Assembly: GCA_964396375.1 (NCBI GenBank)
Contig: CAYNEY010000013.1
Span: 46,303-110,302, forward strand
Source of the DNA: FEN-1139 sp964396375
Lineage (GTDB): Bacteria > Myxococcota_A > Polyangia > Polyangiales > Polyangiaceae
Direction: 5' to 3'
DNA: 64,000 nucleotides
Both the position numbers and the translations under genes were made by a program. The stretch's first letter is position 1. Each line of letters begins with the position of its first letter. Below the pieces are notes generated by a model. The model did not search any database and had not been told where the DNA came from. It was given only the letters and a program-made list of their open reading frames with translations. This document shows, piece by piece, positions 45,271 through 54,800 of the stretch.

Positions 45271-45601
45271 TATCGTCGCCCCAAGGCCACCACAGTCCAT
45301 AGGCCATCAAGGTGTCGTTCGGTTCGGTCGCGACCAGAATCTGATCGGGTCGAAGCCCTCCAACCTGCTCAGCGATCTCCTGCACGGCCTCGGGCGCCGT
45401 ACGCACGCTGCGAGCGGTCCACTGGAACTTGAAGGTCCGCGCGACCGCAGAGCGTGCTTGGGCCTCCAGCTGGACGCTGAAGCTTGACGCCACACACTGC
45501 AGGCGGCCATCCCAACTGAACCCTCCACCCGGCCAGCTCTTACGAAAAGCGGACAGATTCTCGAAGAGGGACTGACTGGTGGAACCTTCGGGAGGACTCA
45601 T
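45182..45601 (-). CDS. Conserved-looking hypothetical protein, tail-to-tail overlap with ygiQ
   Basis: A 139-residue product from ATG 45601 (MSPPEGSTSQSLFENLSAFR). The frame continues upstream across the N-gap to 46294, but that extension is Arg-rich, low complexity and a shadow of the kinase. The shorter product reads like a real folded protein: FSWDGRLQCVASSFSVQLEA, TAPEAVQEIAEQVGGLRPDQ, ATEPNDTLMAYGLWWPWGDD and ITISYRIGLSGM. It is soluble, with no signal peptide and no recognised family. The last 89 bp overlap the ygiQ 3' end in the antisense direction. A gene start without a Shine-Dalgarno keeps confidence moderate. Confidence 0.55.
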   Translation of the reverse strand: MSPPEGSTSQSLFENLSAFRKSWPGGGFSWDGRLQCVASSFSVQLEAQARSAVARTFKFQWTARSVRTAPEAVQEIAEQVGGLRPDQILVATEPNDTLMAYGLWWPWGDDITISYRIGLSGMTAFRREEEFRELFGAVL

Positions 45602-45873
45602 CGATGACGCACCGTGGAGCAAACCGTCGGAGCCTAGCTGGCCCGAGTCGTCGCAGCATATCGTTCCTCGCTCGCCACGACCAGGGCGACGGCGTGGGAC
45701 TTGCTCGCTTTGGGAGGATGCGGGTGAGGTCTTCCCACGGATCCACAACCTCACCCATGCTCGACCTGCCGCCCGGCGCTGAATCCGGCCGTCTTTTCGG
45801 CGCGGCTTTTCAGCCGGTCCAAAACCGAAACCCCGCGCTCGAACCGTGAGCTTGGGTATGCTCGAAGGGTACC

Positions 45874-47803
45874 GTGTCTGTCCATGACTCCAATCGGGGC
45901 AGCGAGCCGTCTCAGCTGGTCGAGCCGTCTCAGCTGGTCGAGCCGTCTCAGCTGGTCGAGCCGTCTCAGCTGGTCNNNNNNNNNNNNNNNNNNNNNNNNN
46001 NNNNNNNNNNNNNNNNNNNNNNNNNNNNNNNNNNNNNNNNNNNNNNNNNNNNNNNNNNNNNNNNNNNNNNNNNNNGAGCCGTCCCCCTCGAACCGTGTGG
46101 GACAGGTGGTGGCAGACCGGTACCGGATCGTCGAAGAGCTGGGCCAGGGCGGCATGGCCACGGTATACAGAGCCGAGCATCTCCGGCTTCCGCGGCCTTT
46201 TGCCATCAAAGTGCTGCACCCCGAGCTGACCTCTCAAGCCGAGATGGTTGCGCGTTTCGAGCGTGAGGCGATCGCGCAGGCACGCATCAACCACCCGAAC
46301 GTCGCTGCCGCCGTCGACTGCGGCAGTTTCGACGACGGAGATGTGTTCCTCGTTCTTGAGTACATCTCGGGCACCAGCCTGCGCGCCCGCCTTGCCGCAC
46401 CGCCACCCCTCGTCTACGCGGAGGTGCTGGGGATCGCTCGACAGATAGCCGCAGGACTAGTCGCCGCCCACGCGGCGGGGGTGGTGCATCGCGATCTCAA
46501 GCCCGAGAACGTGATGTTGCTGGAGGGAGACGCCCACGCTCCCGACGTCAAGGTACTCGACTTCGGAATCGCCAAGTTGACGGAGGGTCCTGAGGGCGAG
46601 ATGGCGCCACTGACCCGCCTTGGATCGGTCTTCGGCACCCCGGAGTACATGTCGCCCGAGCAGGCGCAAGGCGCGGTCGCCGATGCCCGGAGCGACCTGT
46701 ACAGCTTGGGAATCATTCTGTACGAGATGCTCGCGGGAACGACGCCGTTCCAGCACTCCGAGCTGGTGACGGTGCTCACCCGGCAAATCCACGAGCCACC
46801 ACCACCCTTGCCAGATTCGGTTCCTGCGCCCCTGACTGCGCTGATCATGGCACTCTTGTCCAAGTCGCCTGTCGAGCGTCCTGCTACCGCCGAGTTGGTC
46901 GAGAGGGAGCTCACAGAGCTCGAGAAGGCCTCACTGACACCGAAGCCGAAGATCCGGGAGCCACGAAGCACCCGATTCCTCATCCCGGGTCTGCTCGGTC
47001 TCCTCGTTTTGATGGTGGCACTGGTGGTGTTCGTGTCACACCCAAGACGTCCGCCGCTCTCCCTCGACCAAGTGGTATCGGACGTGGAGCGACGGATCGC
47101 GTTGATCGAGCGGGCACGTGGGGGCGACATCTCTGCCCTGACCGAGCTCGAGAAGCTCCCGGCTGGCTCGCGCTCGGGCCCTGAATGGCTCGCGATCGGC
47201 GCGGGACGTGCACAGAACCGGGAATGGCCAGGGGCCCTCGACGCCTTGGAGATGGCGGTCCGCACCACCCCCAGCATGAGTCATGATGCGAGCTTGGCCT
47301 ACTTCATCTCCGAGGCGAGCCGCCAACCCAAGACCAGCACCCGCGCCCTCGATTTCGCGAGCGCACATCTCGGCTCCGTCGGGGCAGACATCATCTTCGC
47401 TACCTGGGACGGTGCCGCCAACAACCGGGCTCCCGGTGCCGATCTGCGTGCCGCCAAGCTCAAGGTCGATCAGCTAGCAGAAGACCCACGGATCTCCCCT
47501 TCCCTGCGCGTCTACTTCAGGCTGCGTCAGGCTCGAAGTTGCACCGAGGTCAAGCAGCTGCTGCCGGAAGTCGTGCAAAATGGGGATGCCCGTTCCCTCC
47601 CCCTGCTCCGTCGATACACGTCGGACCGGGGCTGTGGGCTGTTGCGCCTCGCGGACTGCTACCCATGCCTGCGCGGTCAGGGCGACCTCGATGCTGCCCT
47701 GCGTGCGGCCAAGCAGCGCGGTGTCCCGGATTTCTCCCTACTTTCGCTCTCCGCCGGGGGCGGCCCGAGTACCCCGCGTGACACCCGCCCGAGCGGAAGC
47801 TAG
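45874..47803 (+). CDS. Membrane-anchored Ser/Thr protein kinase, interrupted by assembly gap in a hexapeptide repeat
   Basis: A Hanks-type eukaryotic-like kinase. GTG 45874, with GAAGGG a few nt upstream, starts MSVHDSNRGS followed by four EPSQLV repeats in one frame, then 100 Ns (45976-46075), then EPSPSNRVGQVVADRYRIVE. Because 100 is not a multiple of three, the shown gap breaks the frame; the true missing length should be a multiple of 3, probably of 18. Kinase motifs are intact: LGQGGMATVYRAEH, FAIKVLHPEL, VVHRDLKPENVML, VLDFGIAKLTEG, GTPEYMSPEQAQG and DLYSLGIILYEML. A TM helix (LIPGLLGLLVLMVALVVFVS) leads to an extracytoplasmic domain of about 260 residues with TPR-like helices and five Cys in its last quarter (SCTEVKQLL, RGCGLLRLADCYPCLRG). 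The HIT gene follows 11 nt later. Confidence 0.88.
45904..45975 (+). repeat. 18-bp tandem repeat GAGCCGTCTCAGCTGGTC, four copies, running into the gap
   Basis: Four perfect units at 45904, 45922, 45940 and 45958. The last ends exactly at the first N (45976), and the sequence resumes after the gap at 46076 with GAGCCGTC, the start of another, diverged unit. Each unit encodes EPSQLV in the frame of the kinase start. The gap is therefore most simply a longer array that the assembler could not span. Confidence 0.95.
45976..46075. other. Assembly gap (100 Ns)
   Basis: Exactly 100 unknown bases, the usual placeholder for a gap of unknown size. It lies inside the kinase gene, within its 18-bp repeat array. 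Confidence 0.99.
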
Positions 47804-47814
47804 GCTGGGCTACC

Positions 47815-48234
47815 ATGTCGGACACGGTCTTCACCAAGATCCTGCGCGGCCAGATCCCGTGCCATCGCGTGTACGAGGATGAGCACGTCTTCGCGTTTCT
47901 GGACATCAACCCCCTGTGCCCGGGACACACGCTGGTGATCCCAAAAGAGCCCGCCCCCACGTTGGACGCCCTCAGTGACGAGAGTGCCAGTGCCTTGGGA
48001 CGTGTCCTCCCGCGGCTCTGCCGGGCGGTGCTCCGGGCGACCGGCACCTCGGCCTTCAACGTGCTGCAGAACAATGGTGTGTTGGCTCATCAAGCGGTCT
48101 TCCATGTCCACTTCCACATCATCCCCAAGTACGACAGCCATCTGGGTTTGGGGATTGGCTGGCAGACGACCCACCCGAGTGAGGGATCTCTCGGCGAGAT
48201 GGCGGCCGAGATCGCGCGACGGATCGACGCTTGA
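47815..48234 (+). CDS. HIT-family hydrolase (second in window)
   Basis: A 139-residue histidine-triad protein of the common HinT/PKCI-like branch: TVFTKILRGQIPCHRVYEDE, FAFLDINPLCPGHTLVIPKE, FNVLQNNGVLAHQAVFHVHF and the triad HVHFHIIPKYD. The C-x-V-Y-E-D start and NNG-xxAHQ region are those of bacterial HinT proteins, which hydrolyse adenosine phosphoramidates. It is encoded 11 nt after the kinase stop, and its own stop overlaps the next start (TGATG), so it lies in an operon with the kinase and the endopeptidase. It is distinct from the HIT protein at 20182, which has a CxxC insert and belongs to another branch. Confidence 0.92.
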   Translation: MSDTVFTKILRGQIPCHRVYEDEHVFAFLDINPLCPGHTLVIPKEPAPTLDALSDESASALGRVLPRLCRAVLRATGTSAFNVLQNNGVLAHQAVFHVHFHIIPKYDSHLGLGIGWQTTHPSEGSLGEMAAEIARRIDA

Positions 48235-49424
48235 TGGGGTGTCACAAGTCCTGGCTGGCCGCCCTCTGCTTGGTCTTCGCTAGCTTTGGGTGCCGAGGAG
48301 CGTTGGCACCACACCATCCAGCAGCTCCGCGCGCTCAGAAAACGCCAGCGGCCGCCGGTCCTTCCGCAAGCGTCTCTCCCAGCCATCCGAAGGCCAGCAC
48401 AGCGTTGCTGCGTCCTCCCCCCTCTCGGGAGGAGGACGCAGATTTGGACGAAACCCTGTCCGACGACACGGAGGAACACTCCGAGGTCGAGGAGGAGGCG
48501 CGAGTCCCACTCGCCCATCCCCTGGATGAGGTGAGTGCGGCCGAACTGCGCCGCTTGGTCGTCGAAGACCTTGCCAGTCTGGGTTCGCTATCTCTCGGCC
48601 GCCCCTCCTCCGGTCGCCTGATGAACGGAGTGCAGCCGGAGCCATCCTCCCTCCTCGAACTCGTCGATCCCGCCCACGCCTTTGGAACCACCGAGACCGT
48701 GTCCTACCTGATGACCGCCCTCAACCGCGTCGCCGAGCTGCACCCGAACACGCCGAAAGCGTTCGTGGGTGATCTGAGCGCCCCAAGAGGTGGGCCACTC
48801 TCTCCCCACGTCAGTCACCAATCCGGCCGCGACGTCGATCTTGGGTTCTTCGTGCTGGGCGCCCACCAATCCTGGTACCAGCGCGCGACGCCGAAGAACC
48901 TCGATCTCCCCCGAACCTGGACTCTGATCCGCACTCTTGTGACCGACACCGACATCGAGATGATCCTCATCGATCAGTCTCTCTTTGCTCCTCTGATCGA
49001 CTACGCCATCTCGGTGGGTGAGGACCCCACCTGGGTGCGTAGCCTGTTTGCGATCCAGGGCAGCCGACGACCGCTCGTACGGCACGCTCCGGGTCATGCC
49101 ACACACCTCCATCTCCGCTTCTACAACCCCGTGGCCCAAGAGTCCGCGCGCCGTCTCGCCCCAATCTTGATCGAAAAGGGCAAACTTGCACCGCTTGTGA
49201 CCGTACGTAATCATCTCGCCAAGCGTGGCGAGAGTTTGGCGCGCTTGGCAGCCCGCTATGGGGTACCGATGGGGGAAATCCGTCGCATCAACGGTATGCG
49301 GGGCACAACGCTGTTCGCTGGCCGCACCTACCGAATCCCCGTCCGCGGTGGGGTGCAGGTGAGCGTGCCCCGTGTCACGATCCCCGCGCGGCGTCTTCCT
49401 CCTCGACCGGCCCGCGAACCCTGA
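48234..49424 (+). CDS. MepA-like (peptidase M74) murein endopeptidase with C-terminal LysM, lipoprotein
   Basis: A 396-residue protein; ATG 48234 overlaps the HIT stop by one base. The N-terminal SWLAALCLVFASFGCRG is a signal peptide with lipobox SFGC. A Pro/Ser/Glu-rich linker spans to about residue 100. The M74 core has SGRLMNGVQPEP, GDLSAPRGGPLSPHVSHQSG then RDVDLGFFVL, supplying the H-x6-D zinc ligands as in E. coli MepA (HQSGRDVD), and HAPGHATHLHLRF with the HxH zinc ligands. A short LysM-like domain follows (LAKRGESLARLAARYGVPMG, then TYRIPVRGG). It would cut D-Ala-mDAP crosslinks in peptidoglycan from an outer-membrane or periplasmic anchor. Location beside a Ser/Thr kinase suggests, but does not prove, regulated wall remodelling. 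Confidence 0.86.
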   Translation: MGCHKSWLAALCLVFASFGCRGALAPHHPAAPRAQKTPAAAGPSASVSPSHPKASTALLRPPPSREEDADLDETLSDDTEEHSEVEEEARVPLAHPLDEVSAAELRRLVVEDLASLGSLSLGRPSSGRLMNGVQPEPSSLLELVDPAHAFGTTETVSYLMTALNRVAELHPNTPKAFVGDLSAPRGGPLSPHVSHQSGRDVDLGFFVLGAHQSWYQRATPKNLDLPRTWTLIRTLVTDTDIEMILIDQSLFAPLIDYAISVGEDPTWVRSLFAIQGSRRPLVRHAPGHATHLHLRFYNPVAQESARRLAPILIEKGKLAPLVTVRNHLAKRGESLARLAARYGVPMGEIRRINGMRGTTLFAGRTYRIPVRGGVQVSVPRVTIPARRLPPRPAREP

Positions 49425-49481
49425 GGGTCGAGCCGCTCGGCACCGTCTCGACCTTTGGCTGGCATGGATTAAGTTGACCCC

Positions 49482-51881
49482 ATGGATCACGGCGTCGATC
49501 CGCCCGCTTCCGAGATCACGGCGCTGCTCGGCCCTACCAACACCGGCAAGACTCACCGCGCCTTATCGCGGATGCTCGACTACGACACGGGCATGATCGG
49601 TCTGCCGCTCCGGCTACTCGCCCGCGAGGTCTATGATCGACTGACTGCACGAGTCGGCGAGAACGCGGTGGCACTGCTCACCGGTGAGGAGCGCCGTGTC
49701 GGACGACGCGCCCGCTACTTCGTGTGCACCACCGAGGCCATGCCCCTCGAGCGCGAGGTCGATTTCCTGGCAGTAGACGAGATCCAGCTTGCGGCCCACC
49801 CGGAGCGCGGTCACGCCTTCACCGAGCGGCTCGAGAGAGCGCGGGGTCGACGGGAGACTTGGTTCCTCGGCGCTTCGACCATTCGACCTCTCCTCACCGA
49901 GTTGCTCCCGACCGCGCGCGTGCTCGCCCACCCTAGACTGAGCGCGCTGCTAGGCACACCGCCGAAGAAGCTCGGGGCGCTGCCGCCACGCAGCGCGGTG
50001 GTCGCCTTCTCAGTGAATCGAGTCTACGAGATGGCTGAGCGCTTGCGCCACAAAAAGGGGGGTGCGGCGGTGGTGTTGGGCGCCCTCTCACCCCGCACAC
50101 GAAACGCTCAGGTGGCGATGTACGAGGCCGGCGAGGTCAACTACCTCGTGGCCACCGACGCGATCGGCATGGGCCTCAATCTCAGCCTGTCGCATGTGGC
50201 CTTCGCCGATGTCAAAAAATTCGATGGTCGCGAGTCGCGCCCGCTCGAGCTGCACGAGCTCGGACAAATCGCAGGGCGCGCGGGGCGCTACTTGAGCGAC
50301 GGAACCTTCGGCGTCCTCGAGCCTTTGCCTGCATTCGCACCCCGGATCGTGGACGCCCTGGTCCATCATCGCTTCGTTTTCCATCGGCGGCTGGTCTGGC
50401 GCAACGCAGACCTCGACTTCTCGAACCTCGACGCCCTCCGCTCCTCCCTCGTTATGCCCCCGAAGAAAGCCTGCTTCCGACTGATCGAGCGGGCTTTGGA
50501 CACCGAAGTCTTGCTCGCCCTCGGACACGATCCAACCATCTTGGCGCGGTTGACCAGCAGCGAGCGGGTGGCACTTCTCTGGGAGGTTTGCCAAATTCCC
50601 GACTACAAGCAGCTCCTGTTCGAGCTGCACGTGCGCCTACTCGGTTCCCTCTTCCTCCAGCTCACCGGAGAGGGGGGCCGCATCAGTGACGATTGGTTGG
50701 TGCCACGGCTCCGCACCCTGAACGACGCACGTGGCGACATAGAAACCCTGATGGCACGCCTGGCCGAGATCCGGATCTTCGCCTACGTTGCCAACCGTCG
50801 GGACTGGGTCAGGGATCCGGCGGCGCTGGCCGAAGAGGTCGAGGTCATCGAGCACCGCCTCAGCGATGCGCTCCACGAGCGCTTGGTAGCCCGCTTCGTA
50901 CAAACGCGAACACTGACCCGTGAGGTCATGCCCCGGGGCAATCCGCAGGGTAACCAATCACCGTTCGCAGCCCTGTTTGCCCGCCTCACCCCACGCCACG
51001 ACACCGCTCCCGAGGAACAGCTCACAGAGCGCATCGTCGACGCATCTCACGAGCAATTGAGCCTCGACGCCCATGGCAGGATCGTTCTGCAGGAGCATGG
51101 TCCCATCGGCCGAATCGTATCCGACGGGGATCTGCTTCATCCGGAGGTGCGGGTGCGCCTCACTCCGGAACCTGCCCCCGGTGCGCGACGCCAGATCGAG
51201 CGAAGGCTCCTCGCCTTCGCCCGCGATGTGGTGGCGCAGCTCCTCGCCCCGCTCCGAACCGGGGCACAGGCCCGCCTATCACCCATCGCCCGAGGCCTCG
51301 TCTACCAACTGGAATGCGGCCTCGGCTCGCTTCCCGTCGAGCTTGCCGCGACCGAGCTCTCGGCCACCACCCCCCGTGATCGGGAGGTTCTGCGCAGCCT
51401 CGGCGTATGCTTTGGGGAGCACCACCTGTTCCTCCGGCGCGGGCTCACCCCCGAACGAATCGGTGAACGGCTTGGGTTGCTTTCTGACACCGAAGGATTG
51501 GACGAGCTCCGCGCTTCCCCTGGCATTGGCTTTGTAGCGCTGCGCGGTCCCCCCGTCAGCCCGCTGGTCCTGGTCACCATTGGCTACGCCGCACTGGGTG
51601 GCTTCGCGCTCCGTCTGGACGTCCACGAGAAGCTTCGGGGCATGCTCCGTCATCTCGCGACGCGGCCGAGTTTCGCACTCCCCATCGATTTCACGGCCCG
51701 AGTCGGCCAAACGGAGGAAAAATGGTCGGCCCTACTCGCCGAGCTTGGCTTCGAGGCCCTGGGTCAGGGGCGTTTCCGCGGAGCGGTGCAGAAGCGCCCT
51801 CGGCGACGCAAGCGTCGCCGACCGGTGTTTCGCGCAAGCTCCAAGGCTCACTCGCCGGTGGACGAGAACTCCGACGGATAG
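49482..51881 (+). CDS. SUV3-like DExH RNA/DNA helicase
   Basis: A 799-residue SF2 helicase of the SUV3 family, best known from the mitochondrial RNA degradosome and also found in some bacteria. ATG 49482. Motif I is ALLGPTNTGKTHRALSRML, motif Ia LPLRLLAREVYDRL, motif II DFLAVDEIQLAAHPERGHAF (DEIQ), motif III FLGASTIRPLL. In the C-terminal RecA domain, motif IV is VVAFSVNRVYEMAE, motif V VATDAIGMGLNLSLSHVAF and motif VI LGQIAGRAGRYLSDG. A SUV3-type C-terminal helical part follows and the protein ends in a basic tail (QKRPRRRKRRRPVFRASS), probably for nucleic-acid binding. Homologues of other degradosome parts are not in the window. Its stop overlaps the activase gene by 34 bp, tail to tail. 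Confidence 0.9.
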   Translation: MDHGVDPPASEITALLGPTNTGKTHRALSRMLDYDTGMIGLPLRLLAREVYDRLTARVGENAVALLTGEERRVGRRARYFVCTTEAMPLEREVDFLAVDEIQLAAHPERGHAFTERLERARGRRETWFLGASTIRPLLTELLPTARVLAHPRLSALLGTPPKKLGALPPRSAVVAFSVNRVYEMAERLRHKKGGAAVVLGALSPRTRNAQVAMYEAGEVNYLVATDAIGMGLNLSLSHVAFADVKKFDGRESRPLELHELGQIAGRAGRYLSDGTFGVLEPLPAFAPRIVDALVHHRFVFHRRLVWRNADLDFSNLDALRSSLVMPPKKACFRLIERALDTEVLLALGHDPTILARLTSSERVALLWEVCQIPDYKQLLFELHVRLLGSLFLQLTGEGGRISDDWLVPRLRTLNDARGDIETLMARLAEIRIFAYVANRRDWVRDPAALAEEVEVIEHRLSDALHERLVARFVQTRTLTREVMPRGNPQGNQSPFAALFARLTPRHDTAPEEQLTERIVDASHEQLSLDAHGRIVLQEHGPIGRIVSDGDLLHPEVRVRLTPEPAPGARRQIERRLLAFARDVVAQLLAPLRTGAQARLSPIARGLVYQLECGLGSLPVELAATELSATTPRDREVLRSLGVCFGEHHLFLRRGLTPERIGERLGLLSDTEGLDELRASPGIGFVALRGPPVSPLVLVTIGYAALGGFALRLDVHEKLRGMLRHLATRPSFALPIDFTARVGQTEEKWSALLAELGFEALGQGRFRGAVQKRPRRRKRRRPVFRASSKAHSPVDENSDG

Positions 51882-54800
51882 ACAGGGAGAGAGATCCGTC
51901 GGCTGTGCGGCGTCGCCGCTGGTCTGACGGCGCTGGGTCGCAGGCTAGTTCTCACGCGCTCACGGTCGCGGAGATCGAAGGCGAAGCGATCCAGCGCTTC
52001 GGAATCGATGGCATCGCCGCTCACCGACACCGCGAGGTACGGGATCCCCCGCTCTTCGGCCACCCGCACGTAGCGGGCCTCGGAGATCTTGCAGGGCATG
52101 CACTCGTGGGGGCCCACGATCACCACCCCATCGATAGCACCGTGATCGAACTCCAGCATTGGCCCTCCCAGCGTCAGCACCGCCTCACCGGCCAAGGCTG
52201 GACTCACGTACCGCTCGCCGCTGTTCACGATTTCCCCGATCCGCGGCCGCTCCCCCCAACCGAGCACTCGACGACACTGATTCCAGAGCAGCCCGATGGT
52301 CACCCGCTGGACAATCCCGGTGAGTAGGGTGGTCAACGGATCGTCCTCCGGCATTTTGTCGCCCGTCAGCAGGCGACGTTCCGAAATGTAGTTCGAGTAC
52401 TCGAGCCACTCGACGAAGGGAGCAAAGTGAACCCGCAGACCTCGGCGCTCCAGCTTCTCGACCAGGTGATCGTTCGCGAAGGGATCCAACCTCACGTAGA
52501 TCTCCCCCACCACCGCCACGGTGGGCGGCTTCTTTCGCTGATCCTTGGCCAAACGGAACTCATCCGCTGCGCGCCCCACCAACCGGCGCAGACCCCACAT
52601 ACCCGAACCGAGCTGGCGGATGGTGTCAAAGGTCGACGTCGAGCGAGCCCCATCCATCAGCCTCACCATCTCCGCGAAGTACTTGTCGTACAGGCGGGCA
52701 GCCAGGCCGGGCTCTCGCTCCATCGGTCCCACATCCATGCGCATCGCCTGAATCAGATCGTGGGCTAGAAACCCGGTCCAGAGACGGGCGGCAAAATCCG
52801 GGCTGGTACCGCTGAAATAGTTGGTATCTTCCGGAGATATCACCCGGACACGCTCTGCCAACCCCTGCCGTTCCAGCACGACCTTGTGCAGCGAGTTGTA
52901 CACCCCAAACCTGCAGGGCCCCTTGGCGGTCGGCATGAAGAACGCAAAGGTTTGGCTCGGGTTGGGCTCGCGCTCCACCCGCCCGAGCAGGGTGCCCAAG
53001 GTGAGGATCATGGGCACGCATTCCTTGCCCGAGGTCACCTTGCGACCCAAACGCACATCCTCACGAGTGGTCATTGGCAGCGCTTCCGCCTGAAAGCCGT
53101 CGGCGCGGAGCGCTGCCGCCGCCAGTTCCGCCTGCGCCCCCATGCGAGGCAGAAGGATCACGTCTCCGCGTTGCTTGGCCGCCGGGAACGACCACTGCCG
53201 ATCCTCGATGGCGTGAAAATCAGTGCGCGGTGCCGCAACCGAAGCTCGACTTTTCCGATCGGTATCCACGCAGTACAAAAACGCCTCCAGGCGGGTCTTG
53301 GTGCCAGCGTCACCGGAGTGTCCGTCGGTCTCGATCACCCCGAACGGCTTATTTTGCATCAAATATCCGAAAAAATGCAGGGTGAAGCTATCCGGACCGC
53401 AGGCGTAGTTGCTGCAGAAGACAGCGTAGAGTTCGTCGGTCTTTCGGACCATCTCAGCTGCGCGAAGGTTTCTTTGAGTGTGGCTCCAGTACTGCCGCCG
53501 GTAGGCGCGCGCTCCCGGCTCGATGGGCAGGCAGTCAACCGGAATGGCGATCGCGCCCAGGCTCCGGAGCAGGCTGGGCACGTTCGAGTTGAGGACGTCG
53601 TTGTAAATGGTGTACGGCCGTCCCAAGACCGCGATCGGAACGATGTCGTGGTCTCGGCAGAACGCGAGTGCATTCTCCCCGAGGCGCTGGCAATCACGCT
53701 CAAAGCCCTCTTGAGCCACGATCGCTCGTTCGAGCGCGCTCTCCGCCCTTTCTTCACAGCCAAGCTCCCTCGCCAACCCGCGCAGCGACAGAGCCAAATT
53801 TCGACTGCGGTAGCCCTCCACGCCAAAGTCGATCACCGGCCGTAGCACGCGCCGACCCTGCCCCACCAGATGCGGCTCTACCAGGTCAGCGCTCGCGATC
53901 ACCATCGGGCAGAGGGTGCCGTGCTCTTCACCTGCCACCCGCGGCAGCCCTCGAAAAACGGGGAGCAGAATCGCCTCCGACGGCTGATCGGCGAGTTCGA
54001 AGTAGGCTCCGTGAATCAGCTGCATGGGGGCACAGTACGGGATTTCTGCGCCCTCGATCCCTCGGTGCAGGGTGCCGCTGCCAGCGTTACGGAGCACACG
54101 GCACCGCCAGCCGAGCTCGGTCAGGAACGTGACGAACAAAAGACTCATTCCCTTGAAGCCAAGCTCGTCGGGGAAGGCGATCTCGGGAGCCTGGTCGGAG
54201 AGCTTCTGGTTGGCCAAAGCAAACAGCTGCTCCTGGAGCGCCTCACGCTCCCGGAACGGATCTGGAGCCTGATCGGGGAGCTTGTTCCTGGTCGCCGCTC
54301 GGTCGTACAGGCTGCAGTTGCCTCCCCACAAGAACTTCTGCTCCACTCCATCGACCAGCGTCGTCAGCCGGTCGATCCGGCATTTGTTGCCTGAGCCACC
54401 GCAGCCCTTGGTGGACCGACAGATGAACGTCTCCTTGGCCTTCACGACCGCCGACAGGAACCGCGCAGGGTCGACGGCCCCTTCGGCCAGCAACGCCTCC
54501 CGTTTCTCGTCACAGGCCAAGAGGGCAATACCGAGCGCTCCCGTCGTACCCGGGTTGTACGGCACTGTGACCGCACGCCCAGTCTGTCGCGCCACCGCCG
54601 CCGCCAGCGCATCCGAGGAAAAAGGCATGCCTTGGCAGAAGATCCGCTCCCCCACCGAGCGTGCACCCTTGACGCGGTTCAGGTAGTTCTGGATCACCGA
54701 GTCGTAGAGCCCCGCAATAATCGCGTCCTTGGCCTCTCCGGCGGCGATCGCGTCGTCGATCACCTCGGCCATGAACACCGAACAGTGCTGACCGAGGGAG

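Noticed and set aside
45904..45975. CRISPR or REP element
   Set aside because: Contiguous 18-bp units encode EPSQLV in the kinase frame; no spacers.
45184..46294. 370-codon minus-strand frame running across the Ns
   Set aside because: The upstream part reads through the gap and the tandem repeat (PAETAR and similar); only the last 139 codons look coding.
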